Positions 1 to 7,023 of a stretch of DNA of 35,313 nt are shown here, in pieces. The position numbers and the translations under genes were made by a program. Every line of letters begins with the position of its first letter. Within the stretch, counting starts at the first letter, position 1. The stretch comes from an uncultured Bacteroidales bacterium. GTDB lineage: Bacteria; Bacteroidota; Bacteroidia; Bacteroidales; Bacteroidaceae. Where the stretch lies: assembly GCA_902779875.1 (NCBI GenBank), contig CACZCX010000015.1:1-35313 (forward strand). Direction: 5' to 3'. The notes under the pieces are model-generated. The model saw only the letters and a list, made by a program, of their open reading frames with translations, made no database searches and was not told the DNA's origin.

Positions 1-47
1 TGACTTACATAAGGAGCTGTTTAATATTGTTATTGATATAGACTGAG

Positions 48-434
48 ATGACTAAGGTTTATTACATAGATCCCATGTTCAAGGAGGCTTTGGAAAAAGT
101 CCCGCCTGTAATTCGTAAGGAGGTTGGTTTTTCGTTTGACATAGCCAAGCGGATTTATGATATCCTAAAAAAGAAAGGATGGTCAAAGACTGATCTTGCC
201 AAGGCTACGGGTAAGAAAACTCCTGTTGTTACCAAGTGGATGAGTGGCACCCATAACTTTACCATGCGTACTATTGCTGAGATTGAAGTGGCATTGGGCG
301 AGGAGATTATTAGCGTAAAGCAAAGCAGGCCTAAGTCAAAACCTACTCCCAAGCCCTATGTTACGGATTTCTTGGCTCGACGTAAAGTAAGCGAGCCTCA
401 AATGTCATACAATAAGGAACCGGATAAGGAATAG
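48..434 (+). CDS. XRE-family helix-turn-helix regulator, HigA-like antitoxin candidate
   Basis: This is a 128-residue protein with an N-terminal segment (about residues 1-35) of the kind seen in Bacteroidales HigA-like proteins. A helix-turn-helix follows at about residues 33-80, with a recognition region reading KKTPVVTKWMSGTHNFT. The C-terminal 40 residues are Lys/Pro/Ser-rich and probably disordered. In Bacteroidales, proteins of this shape usually follow a small RelE/HigB-type toxin gene and act as antitoxin and autorepressor. The window starts only 47 bases upstream, so no partner can be seen. The start at 48 is the first ATG and precedes the whole conserved N-terminus. It is separated from the next operon by its own intergenic region with a promoter. 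It could also be a solitary regulator. The DNA-binding fold is well supported and the antitoxin role is inference. Confidence 0.75.
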   Translation: MTKVYYIDPMFKEALEKVPPVIRKEVGFSFDIAKRIYDILKKKGWSKTDLAKATGKKTPVVTKWMSGTHNFTMRTIAEIEVALGEEIISVKQSRPKSKPTPKPYVTDFLARRKVSEPQMSYNKEPDKE

Positions 435-524
435 CCAGTCAGCATAGATTCAAAGTGTGCCATAACTTTAAAAGTCTATGGTACTAAAGGTTCTCGGGAA
501 TATTTCCTTAAGTTCTCTTTCCTA

Positions 525-555
525 TTTGTAGGGAGTAAAAAATGCAGTATCTTCG
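525..555 (+). promoter_or_regulatory. Bacteroidetes-type promoter for the 579-6901 operon
   Basis: TTTG at 525-528, a 19-base spacer and TATCTTCG at 548-555 fit the primary Bacteroidetes promoter (TTTG, about 19-21 bases, TANNTTTG) except for C in place of T at the next-to-last but one position. The start codon at 579 lies 23 bases downstream, a normal leader length. Confidence 0.6.
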
Positions 556-578
556 CGAATAATAATGTTCGGGCGCGT

Positions 579-1805
579 ATGGTACTTAACTGGATCTGGA
601 TTTCATTCTTTCTGATCGCTTTTGCAGTGGCTGTCATAAGGCTCTGCATGGGAGATGCCAGCATCTTCCAGGAGATCATGGACTCTACGTTCTCATCGGC
701 CAAGACGGGTTTTGAGATATCATTGGGACTTACGGGAGTGCTGTCACTCTGGCTGGGAATCATGAAAATCGGTGAGAAGGGCGGACTTGTCAGCACCTTT
801 GCCCGTTGGCTCAGTCCGGTATTCTCGCGTCTGTTCCCCTCGTTGCCCAAGAATGATCCGGCTTACGGCCATATATTCATGAACATTGCGGCCAATATGC
901 TGGGCCTGGACAATGCAGCCACACCCATGGGACTCAAGGCCATGGAGCGGATGCAGGAACTCAACCGCGACAAGGAGGTGGCATCGGATGCCATGATCAT
1001 GTTCCTGGTGCTCAATACATCGGGCCTGACCATTATACCGGTAAGCGTGCTGGTTTACCGTGCGCAGATGGGTGCCGCACAGCCGGCCGATGTGTTCATA
1101 CCTATACTTCTGGCAACATTCTTCTCTACGCTGGTGGGTCTGATAGTGACCTGTATCATGCAGAAGATACGCTTTGACAAGGTGCTGATTGCCTTTGTGG
1201 GCGGACTCAGCCTTATTGTGGCGCTTATCATATGGGGATTCTCACAGCTGCCGACCGTAAAGATAGGCCCGGTATCGACATCGGCCGCCAACATCATACT
1301 GTTTGTGGTGATAATCGGGTTCATCGTATCGGGTATCAAGGCAAAGATCAACGTATATGAGGCGTTTGTGGAGGGAGCCAAGGACGGATTCACCACTGCG
1401 GTCAAGATAATACCCTACCTGATAGCCATACTGGTGGGCATAGGCGTGTTCCGTGCATCGGGAGCGATGGATGCACTGGTGGGCGGCATAGGATGGTGCG
1501 CTGAGAAATGCGGACTGGACAGCCAGTTCGTGGGTGCCCTGCCTACCGCACTTATGAAACCCCTCTCCGGCGGCGGCGCACGCGGTCTTATGATTGATGC
1601 CATGACCACCTACGGGGCCGATTCGTTCACCGGGCGTCTGGCCTGCCTGTTCCAGGGTTCGACCGATACAACGTTCTACATACTGGCAGTCTATTTCGGC
1701 AGCGTGAACATTAAGAACACCCGTTATGCCGTAGGTTGCGGACTGCTGGCCGACCTGGCCGGAATCATTGCGGCCATACTGCTTGCATACCTTTTCTTTG
1801 GATAA
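579..1805 (+). CDS. Nucleoside-recognition domain membrane protein, SpmA/SpmB fusion type
   Basis: This 408-residue, highly hydrophobic inner-membrane protein has two Gate-type (nucleoside recognition) halves. The first, about residues 40-200, carries the SpmA-like motif NMLGLDNAATPMGLKAM. The second, about residues 255-400, resembles SpmB (FVEGAKDGFTTAVKIIPYL). In Firmicutes SpmA and SpmB are separate spore-maturation proteins. In Bacteroidetes a fused form of about 410 residues is common and cannot serve sporulation, so the real role is unknown; transport of a nucleoside-like or other small solute is a guess. It is the first gene of an operon, 9 bases before ybeY, with a clear promoter ending 23 bases before the ATG. 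Family assignment is solid, function is not. Confidence 0.85.
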   Translation: MVLNWIWISFFLIAFAVAVIRLCMGDASIFQEIMDSTFSSAKTGFEISLGLTGVLSLWLGIMKIGEKGGLVSTFARWLSPVFSRLFPSLPKNDPAYGHIFMNIAANMLGLDNAATPMGLKAMERMQELNRDKEVASDAMIMFLVLNTSGLTIIPVSVLVYRAQMGAAQPADVFIPILLATFFSTLVGLIVTCIMQKIRFDKVLIAFVGGLSLIVALIIWGFSQLPTVKIGPVSTSAANIILFVVIIGFIVSGIKAKINVYEAFVEGAKDGFTTAVKIIPYLIAILVGIGVFRASGAMDALVGGIGWCAEKCGLDSQFVGALPTALMKPLSGGGARGLMIDAMTTYGADSFTGRLACLFQGSTDTTFYILAVYFGSVNIKNTRYAVGCGLLADLAGIIAAILLAYLFFG

Positions 1806-1814
1806 ATACTTACT

Positions 1815-2243
1815 ATGATATCATTCATTAACGAGAACACAAAGATGCCCAAGCTGGACCGTAAGGCGGTGAAGGCATGGATTGCCGCCGTGGCTGCCGG
1901 TTATGAGGGCCGCAAGGTGGGTAACCTGAACTACATATTCTGTAACGACGACCGTATACTGGAGGTCAACCGCCAGTTCCTGGGACATGACTACTATACC
2001 GATATCATCACGTTCGACTACAGTGAGCCGGGTGTGGTTAGCGGCGACATGTACATAAGTCTGGATACGGTCCTTACTAACAGTTCCAAGTTTCATACGT
2101 CTTATGACAAGGAACTCATGAGAGTGATCATACACGGGGTGCTGCACCTGTGCGGCATCAATGACAAGGGCCCCGGCGAGCGTGCCGTCATGGAGGCTAA
2201 TGAGGAGCGTGCCCTTGACATCTGGTATAAGAAACAGTTTTGA
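1815..2243 (+). CDS. ybeY: rRNA maturation endoribonuclease YbeY
   Basis: A 142-residue single-strand-specific metal-dependent RNase that trims the 16S rRNA 3' end and helps ribosome quality control in other bacteria. The signature region HGVLHLCGINDKG spans residues 107-119. The first two metal-binding histidines are His107 and His111. The third position of the usual H-x3-H-x5-H motif is Asp117 instead of His, a change that as far as I recall is common in Bacteroidetes YbeY. The N-terminal fold elements (VNRQFLGHDYYTDIITFDY) are also typical. It lies 9 bases after the nucleoside-recognition gene and 3 bases before the TPR gene, so it is co-transcribed with envelope genes. Confidence 0.93.
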   Translation: MISFINENTKMPKLDRKAVKAWIAAVAAGYEGRKVGNLNYIFCNDDRILEVNRQFLGHDYYTDIITFDYSEPGVVSGDMYISLDTVLTNSSKFHTSYDKELMRVIIHGVLHLCGINDKGPGERAVMEANEERALDIWYKKQF

Positions 2244-2246
2244 TTG

Positions 2247-5200
2247 ATGAGAAAGATACTACTATTTGTCACAGTGCTTGCGGGAACCTGTACGGGTGCG
2301 TGGGCTCAGTTGCGTACTTCAGAGAGCAGTTCACGTCTGCTTGACGAATGCCGCACCCTGTTCACTCAGGGCGACTACAGCGCTGCCGGCTCCATCCTGG
2401 AACAGTGGAGCAGGACCGATGAGGCCAAAGGCCTGGCCAGAGATGAGGAGATTGATTTCATGAGGGTGGTGATCCAGGCTGAGAACGATCTGGCCACAGC
2501 CATGCCGGCAATCCAGATATTCATGTCGGAGTATCCCTCTTCAATGTACAACAACAGGCTGTACGCCCTTATGGGTTCGTCACATTTCGCTCTCCATGAG
2601 TATGAGGATGCCATAGAGAGCTTTGAGGAGTGCGACCCGCTCTTGCTTGACTCAAGGGACTGCCTGCGTATGGTACGTCATAAGGCTATCTCCCTGTTCC
2701 GATGCGGACGCACTCAGGAGGGCTACCTGGAACTCTCTATCCTGGAGCGTATGGTGGAGGACCCTGAGACCGACGAGGATATCATATTTTACCGCGCCTA
2801 TAACGACTACGTGAACGGCCGTACGGCACAGGCCCGTGAGGGGTTTGAGAACTCCCGTGAGTCCCGTCACGCCGATGAGGCCGGCCTCTATCTGGCAGAG
2901 ATGTCACTGAGCGGAGGCACAGGCATGGATGAGGCCTACAACATGGCATCGGAACTGGTGGCTGTTACCGAGGATATGGAGATAGAGGCCGAGGCTGAAC
3001 GCATACTCGGTGAGTACTGGTATCAGAAAGGTGATTACGCCAAGGCTGCAGACCTTCTTACCAGCTATCTCGCTACAGGTCACAGCCAGGACAAGCGTTA
3101 TGACACCTATCTGCTGGGTATATCGGAATTCCAGACCGGTCAGACAGACCGTGCGCTGGAGCATCTCTCGGAGGTAGTCCGTGATGATGACGCCCTCACG
3201 CAGAACGCCCTGCTTCATATGGGTCTGGCCTCACTCAGCAAGGGTGACAGCAACAGCGCCCGTCTCTCATTCGAGCGTGCATCGAACATACCGGGCAAGT
3301 CCGATATCCGTGAGCAGGCCCTTTACAACTATGCGATGGTCATACATGAGACGTCATACTCTCCGTTTGCCGAGTCGGTGACATCGTTCGAGCGGTTCCT
3401 CAACGAGTTCCCCGGTTCTGCCTACGCCGATAAGGTGAGCAGCTACCTGGTTGACGCCTATATGAACACAACCAGTTATGACGCCGCTTTGGCATCGATA
3501 GCCAAGATACAGAACCCCGGCGCCTCCATACTGGCTGCCAAGATGCAGCTCCTCTACAAGAAGGCCATGGCCGATATCGCATCGGGCAGCTATGACGATG
3601 TGCCTTCACTCCTGACCGATGTTATAGCACTGGAGCGTTATGACCGCAAGACAGCCGCCGAGGCATTGTTCTGGCGCGGCGAGTGCTACTACCGTCTGGG
3701 ACAGACCTCAAAGGCTGAGGCCGATTACCAGCGTTATCTGGCACAGACCGGCAGCAGCCTGACCCGTAACAGCGGACTGGCCAACTACGGACTGGGTTAC
3801 ATATACTACAACGGCAAGGATTATGAACGTAGCTGGAAAGGTATGCGTAACGTCATTGAGACCGCACGCCAGACCGGAATTGAGAACAATATCGTGGCCG
3901 ATGCAGCCCTGCGCGCCGGTGACTGCATGTTCTACAGCCGCCAGTACAACCAGGCCAAGGAGTACTACGGCATGGCTATGAACCTGGCACCCGCCACCGG
4001 TGACTACGCTCTCTACCAGACCGGTCTCGTGAACGGCCTGCAGCGTAACTACCAGCAGAAGATACGTGACCTGGACAAACTCACGTCAAACTATCCCGAG
4101 TCACCGTACGTTCCGTCGGCTCTATACGAGGAGGGACGCGCTTACCAGCAGACCGACAAGCCGAACGAGGCAGTTCAGGTATTCCGCAGGATAATATCGG
4201 ACTATCCCCAGACCGACCTGGCCCGTAAGGCCCTGGCCGAGACCGCCCTCATATACTATCAGACCGATAAGCTCGATGAGGCCATCACCGCATACAAGGA
4301 TGTTATAGCACGCTACCCGGGCAGTGACGAGGCCCGTACCGCTCTTGTCGACCTCAAGTCGATATATGTGGAGAAGGGTGATGTCAACTCATATGTGGCC
4401 TATAGCGAGACCGTACAGGGTGCAGCTCCCATAGCCGTGAGCGAGAGGGATTCACTCTCATACACGGCAGCTGAGGGACTGTTCAGCCGCGGCGAGATAA
4501 AGCAGGCCAAGGCCAAGTTCAGCGATTACCTGGAGCAGTTCCCCAATGGCGCTTTCGCATCGAACGCATGGTACTATCAGGGCGTTCTGCTTGAGGAGGA
4601 GAATGATTATGACGGTGCTTACGAGAGTTTCATGCACTGCGCATCATATGAGAGCAGCCGCTTTGCCGAGGGAGCCCTCGATCATGCCGCCACGATGGCA
4701 TGGAAGGTGGGCGACTGGGAGACTGCCATGGATACTTACATACGTCTCTACGGCAAGACCACCAACGCAGAGCGTCAGCGCCGCTGCCTGTTCTCTATAG
4801 TAAGCAGCGCCGGCCAGATAAGCGAGTACGACGCCGTGCTCCTGTATGCCGATAAGGCTCTCCTCACACAGCTCTCCGCAGAGCAGAAGACCGAGGTCAG
4901 CTACTGGAAGGCCCAGGCTCTCCTGGAGACCGGCAAACGCTCCGAGGCCCGTCCTCTGCTTGAGGAACTCTCCAAGGATACCCGCTCAGCCTTTGGCGCC
5001 GAGTCGGACTATCTGCTCAGCCAGCTCCTGTTTGACAGCGGTGACAAGGCCGGTGCCGAGAAGGTCATTATGGAATTCATACAGGAGGGAACGCCCCATA
5101 TGTACTGGCTGGCACGCAGTTTCATACTCCTGAGCGATATTTACAAGTCACAGGGTAAGGATGTTGAGGCACGTCAGTATCTGATTTCACTCAAATCCAA

Positions 5201-5252
5201 CTATACCGAGGATGATGACATAGCCGAGATGATTGCAAAACGACTTGAATGA
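2247..5252 (+). CDS. Large secreted tetratricopeptide-repeat protein
   Basis: A protein of 1001 residues beginning with a signal peptide (RKILLFVTVLAGTCTGAWA, then Q). Nearly the whole remainder is a chain of TPR-like helical hairpins with repeated features such as FLNEFPGSAYADKV, YPESPYVPSALYEEGRAY, and YPGSDEARTAL. The interval and the Y-P-x-S signature resemble the periplasmic repeat proteins YbgF and BamD, so it is most likely a long solenoid scaffold in the periplasm or on the inner face of the outer membrane. I chose ATG 2247; a TTG directly before it at 2244 is an in-frame alternative adding one residue. The stop overlaps the start of the outer-membrane beta-barrel gene (ATGA), so the two products are probably made together and may interact. 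Its precise function is not known to me. Confidence 0.85.
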   Translation: MRKILLFVTVLAGTCTGAWAQLRTSESSSRLLDECRTLFTQGDYSAAGSILEQWSRTDEAKGLARDEEIDFMRVVIQAENDLATAMPAIQIFMSEYPSSMYNNRLYALMGSSHFALHEYEDAIESFEECDPLLLDSRDCLRMVRHKAISLFRCGRTQEGYLELSILERMVEDPETDEDIIFYRAYNDYVNGRTAQAREGFENSRESRHADEAGLYLAEMSLSGGTGMDEAYNMASELVAVTEDMEIEAEAERILGEYWYQKGDYAKAADLLTSYLATGHSQDKRYDTYLLGISEFQTGQTDRALEHLSEVVRDDDALTQNALLHMGLASLSKGDSNSARLSFERASNIPGKSDIREQALYNYAMVIHETSYSPFAESVTSFERFLNEFPGSAYADKVSSYLVDAYMNTTSYDAALASIAKIQNPGASILAAKMQLLYKKAMADIASGSYDDVPSLLTDVIALERYDRKTAAEALFWRGECYYRLGQTSKAEADYQRYLAQTGSSLTRNSGLANYGLGYIYYNGKDYERSWKGMRNVIETARQTGIENNIVADAALRAGDCMFYSRQYNQAKEYYGMAMNLAPATGDYALYQTGLVNGLQRNYQQKIRDLDKLTSNYPESPYVPSALYEEGRAYQQTDKPNEAVQVFRRIISDYPQTDLARKALAETALIYYQTDKLDEAITAYKDVIARYPGSDEARTALVDLKSIYVEKGDVNSYVAYSETVQGAAPIAVSERDSLSYTAAEGLFSRGEIKQAKAKFSDYLEQFPNGAFASNAWYYQGVLLEEENDYDGAYESFMHCASYESSRFAEGALDHAATMAWKVGDWETAMDTYIRLYGKTTNAERQRRCLFSIVSSAGQISEYDAVLLYADKALLTQLSAEQKTEVSYWKAQALLETGKRSEARPLLEELSKDTRSAFGAESDYLLSQLLFDSGDKAGAEKVIMEFIQEGTPHMYWLARSFILLSDIYKSQGKDVEARQYLISLKSNYTEDDDIAEMIAKRLE

Positions 5253-6901
5253 TGACTCTTATGAAAAGATATATTCTGCCGGCCCTGATGGCCGTAATAT
5301 GCTGGAGTGGCGTTAACGCCCAGGACGAGGTGCTTCCCTCCAGGTCTCTCACCATAGAAGGTTCATACAACCCTGCCATGTCCGAGCAGGGTAAGATAAT
5401 GCCTGTCCCGGAGCGTCAGCAGACCCAGAGGCAGGCGGCCACCGTTACCTACCGTACGGAGTCCAATCCGCATAAGGGCTACGAGCGCACACCTATGGGC
5501 GTGTTCGCTGAGCAGTCCGATGATGTGGAGACACGTGACCTTGACGGCCTGCTGCGTCTTGGATTCGGCCTTCGTTCACTCATTGACGGAGTGGCCGACC
5601 TGAACTGGAAGATTACCGATAAGGATGTGTTCCGTGTATCGGGCCTGATGGACGGTTGGGGTACACGCCCCGACGGTGACTGGAAGTCCAGGATGTTCAA
5701 CAGCGACATGGTGACCGGTTACAGCCACAGTTTTGACAGTATAGCTCTGGGTGTGGACTTTGGATTCGGGCACTCCCGTTTCAATTACCGTGAGGGCTCT
5801 GCCATGACTCAGGCCATAATGGATAAGAGCAACCTGAACAACCGCACCAACCGCAGCAATCTGAATCTGTGGGTCAAGGGTGACATGAGAAAACTCAAGT
5901 GGTCCTTCTCGACCGGGATGGAGTGGTATAACCGTAAGGGACTTATGATCAACTCCGTATCGGCAATCAGCAAGGAGCGCATCATACGTCTTTACGCAGG
6001 TCTTGAGGCTCCTGTCTGCGGCAGCACGGGAGGTCTGGAATACCGTCAGAAGTCAGTTTTCTATGACTGGCTCGCATCAGACGGGACTGCATACAGGCAA
6101 TGCACTTCACTCACGCTCTCTCCGTACTGGTACAAGAGCTGGGGCGATCTGGATACCCGTCTTGGATTCAACATCGATTTCCATTCAATGGCCCAGAGGA
6201 AACTGTTGTTCTGTCCAATGGTGACCGCTTCATACCGCGCAGCCGAACGTATCAGATTACAGGCCGGTTTCACAGGAGGTCTCCGTGAGAATGACATGAG
6301 GACTCTGGAACGCATATCGCCCTATTGGAGTGACAATGGCCAGATAAAGGACAGCTATGATTTATCGGACCTGTGGGCAGGCGTGGCATTCTCACAGTCC
6401 ACATGGTATAACGTATCGGCCAAAGTGGGATACCGCCATACCCTTGACGAGTTGTTCCAGGTGGCCCGTGACGGCGTGATTGTTACTTCACAGCTCTGTC
6501 AGCAGAATGCCGATGTGCTCTACGTGCGTATGGATGCCGACATGCAGATAGCCGACCGCGGTCAGGTGCGTTTTGACGTGACCTATTCGGACTATATGGG
6601 CAAGTACGCAGGCGGTAAGCTCATGCTCAAGCCTATGGTTGACGCGTCACTTTTCGGTAAGGTCAATATACTGCCGGGACTGGATGCCATGCTTACATAC
6701 CGTGCGCAGGCCTTCTACAAGGTGAATGGCAAGTCACTGCCTATGGTTAATGACCTGGCTCTCTCCGTAGACTATGACCTGATGGACAACCTTTCGCTCT
6801 ATCTGACGGGTAACCGTCTTGTGGGAGGTGACTGGTATTACTATGCCGGTTACCGTTCCATCAAGCCTTCGGTAATGATAGGCGCCACTTACAGGTTCTG
6901 A
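5249..6901 (+). CDS. Outer-membrane beta-barrel protein partnered with the TPR protein
   Basis: A 550-residue secreted protein with signal peptide (KRYILPALMAVICWSGVNA, then QDE), a periplasmic N-terminal stretch containing SLTIEGSYNPAMSEQGKI, and then a barrel of alternating strands ending in ATYRF, an aromatic C-terminus suited to the BAM machinery. Bacteroidetes relatives with the N-terminal E-x-Y-N-P motif are often called TonB-dependent receptors, but no plug domain or TonB box is visible and the size is too small for a 22-strand receptor, so I avoid that name. The ATG at 5249 overlaps the TPR stop codon; ATG 5252 and 5261 are alternatives that still leave a complete signal peptide. A hairpin terminator follows. 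Function unknown; an envelope-assembly or structural role with the TPR partner is inferred. Confidence 0.8.
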   Translation: MMTLMKRYILPALMAVICWSGVNAQDEVLPSRSLTIEGSYNPAMSEQGKIMPVPERQQTQRQAATVTYRTESNPHKGYERTPMGVFAEQSDDVETRDLDGLLRLGFGLRSLIDGVADLNWKITDKDVFRVSGLMDGWGTRPDGDWKSRMFNSDMVTGYSHSFDSIALGVDFGFGHSRFNYREGSAMTQAIMDKSNLNNRTNRSNLNLWVKGDMRKLKWSFSTGMEWYNRKGLMINSVSAISKERIIRLYAGLEAPVCGSTGGLEYRQKSVFYDWLASDGTAYRQCTSLTLSPYWYKSWGDLDTRLGFNIDFHSMAQRKLLFCPMVTASYRAAERIRLQAGFTGGLRENDMRTLERISPYWSDNGQIKDSYDLSDLWAGVAFSQSTWYNVSAKVGYRHTLDELFQVARDGVIVTSQLCQQNADVLYVRMDADMQIADRGQVRFDVTYSDYMGKYAGGKLMLKPMVDASLFGKVNILPGLDAMLTYRAQAFYKVNGKSLPMVNDLALSVDYDLMDNLSLYLTGNRLVGGDWYYYAGYRSIKPSVMIGATYRF

Positions 6902-6936
6902 AAGAACGCTCTTTTTTATTAATTTATAATTAATAA

Positions 6937-6975
6937 GGTGGACGGACTGAATTTTTTATGTCCGTCCACCTTTTG
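6937..6975 (+). terminator. Rho-independent terminator of the 579-6901 operon
   Basis: A perfect 11-bp stem pairs GGTGGACGGAC (6937-6947) with GTCCGTCCACC (6960-6970). The loop is 12 bases and the stem is followed by TTTTG. It lies 35 bases after the beta-barrel stop codon. Confidence 0.85.
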
Positions 6976-7001
6976 TTTCTCTTTTTTTTGTTCTACTTTT
7001 G
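6972..7001 (+). promoter_or_regulatory. Promoter of topA
   Basis: TTTG at 6972-6975 and TACTTTTG at 6994-7001 are separated by 18 bases. The first box overlaps the T tract of the preceding terminator. Transcription would begin a few bases before ATG 7024, which argues against an upstream in-frame start at 6958. Confidence 0.65.
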
Positions 7002-7023
7002 CCGCGTTTTTAAACTGAATATC

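Noticed and set aside
5249-6901. TonB-dependent receptor
   Set aside because: No plug domain or TonB box is visible and the length is too short for a full receptor.
6958-7023. Longer N-terminus of topA starting at 6958
   Set aside because: The added 22 residues are Phe-rich with no homology, and the DNA is occupied by the upstream terminator and the topA promoter.
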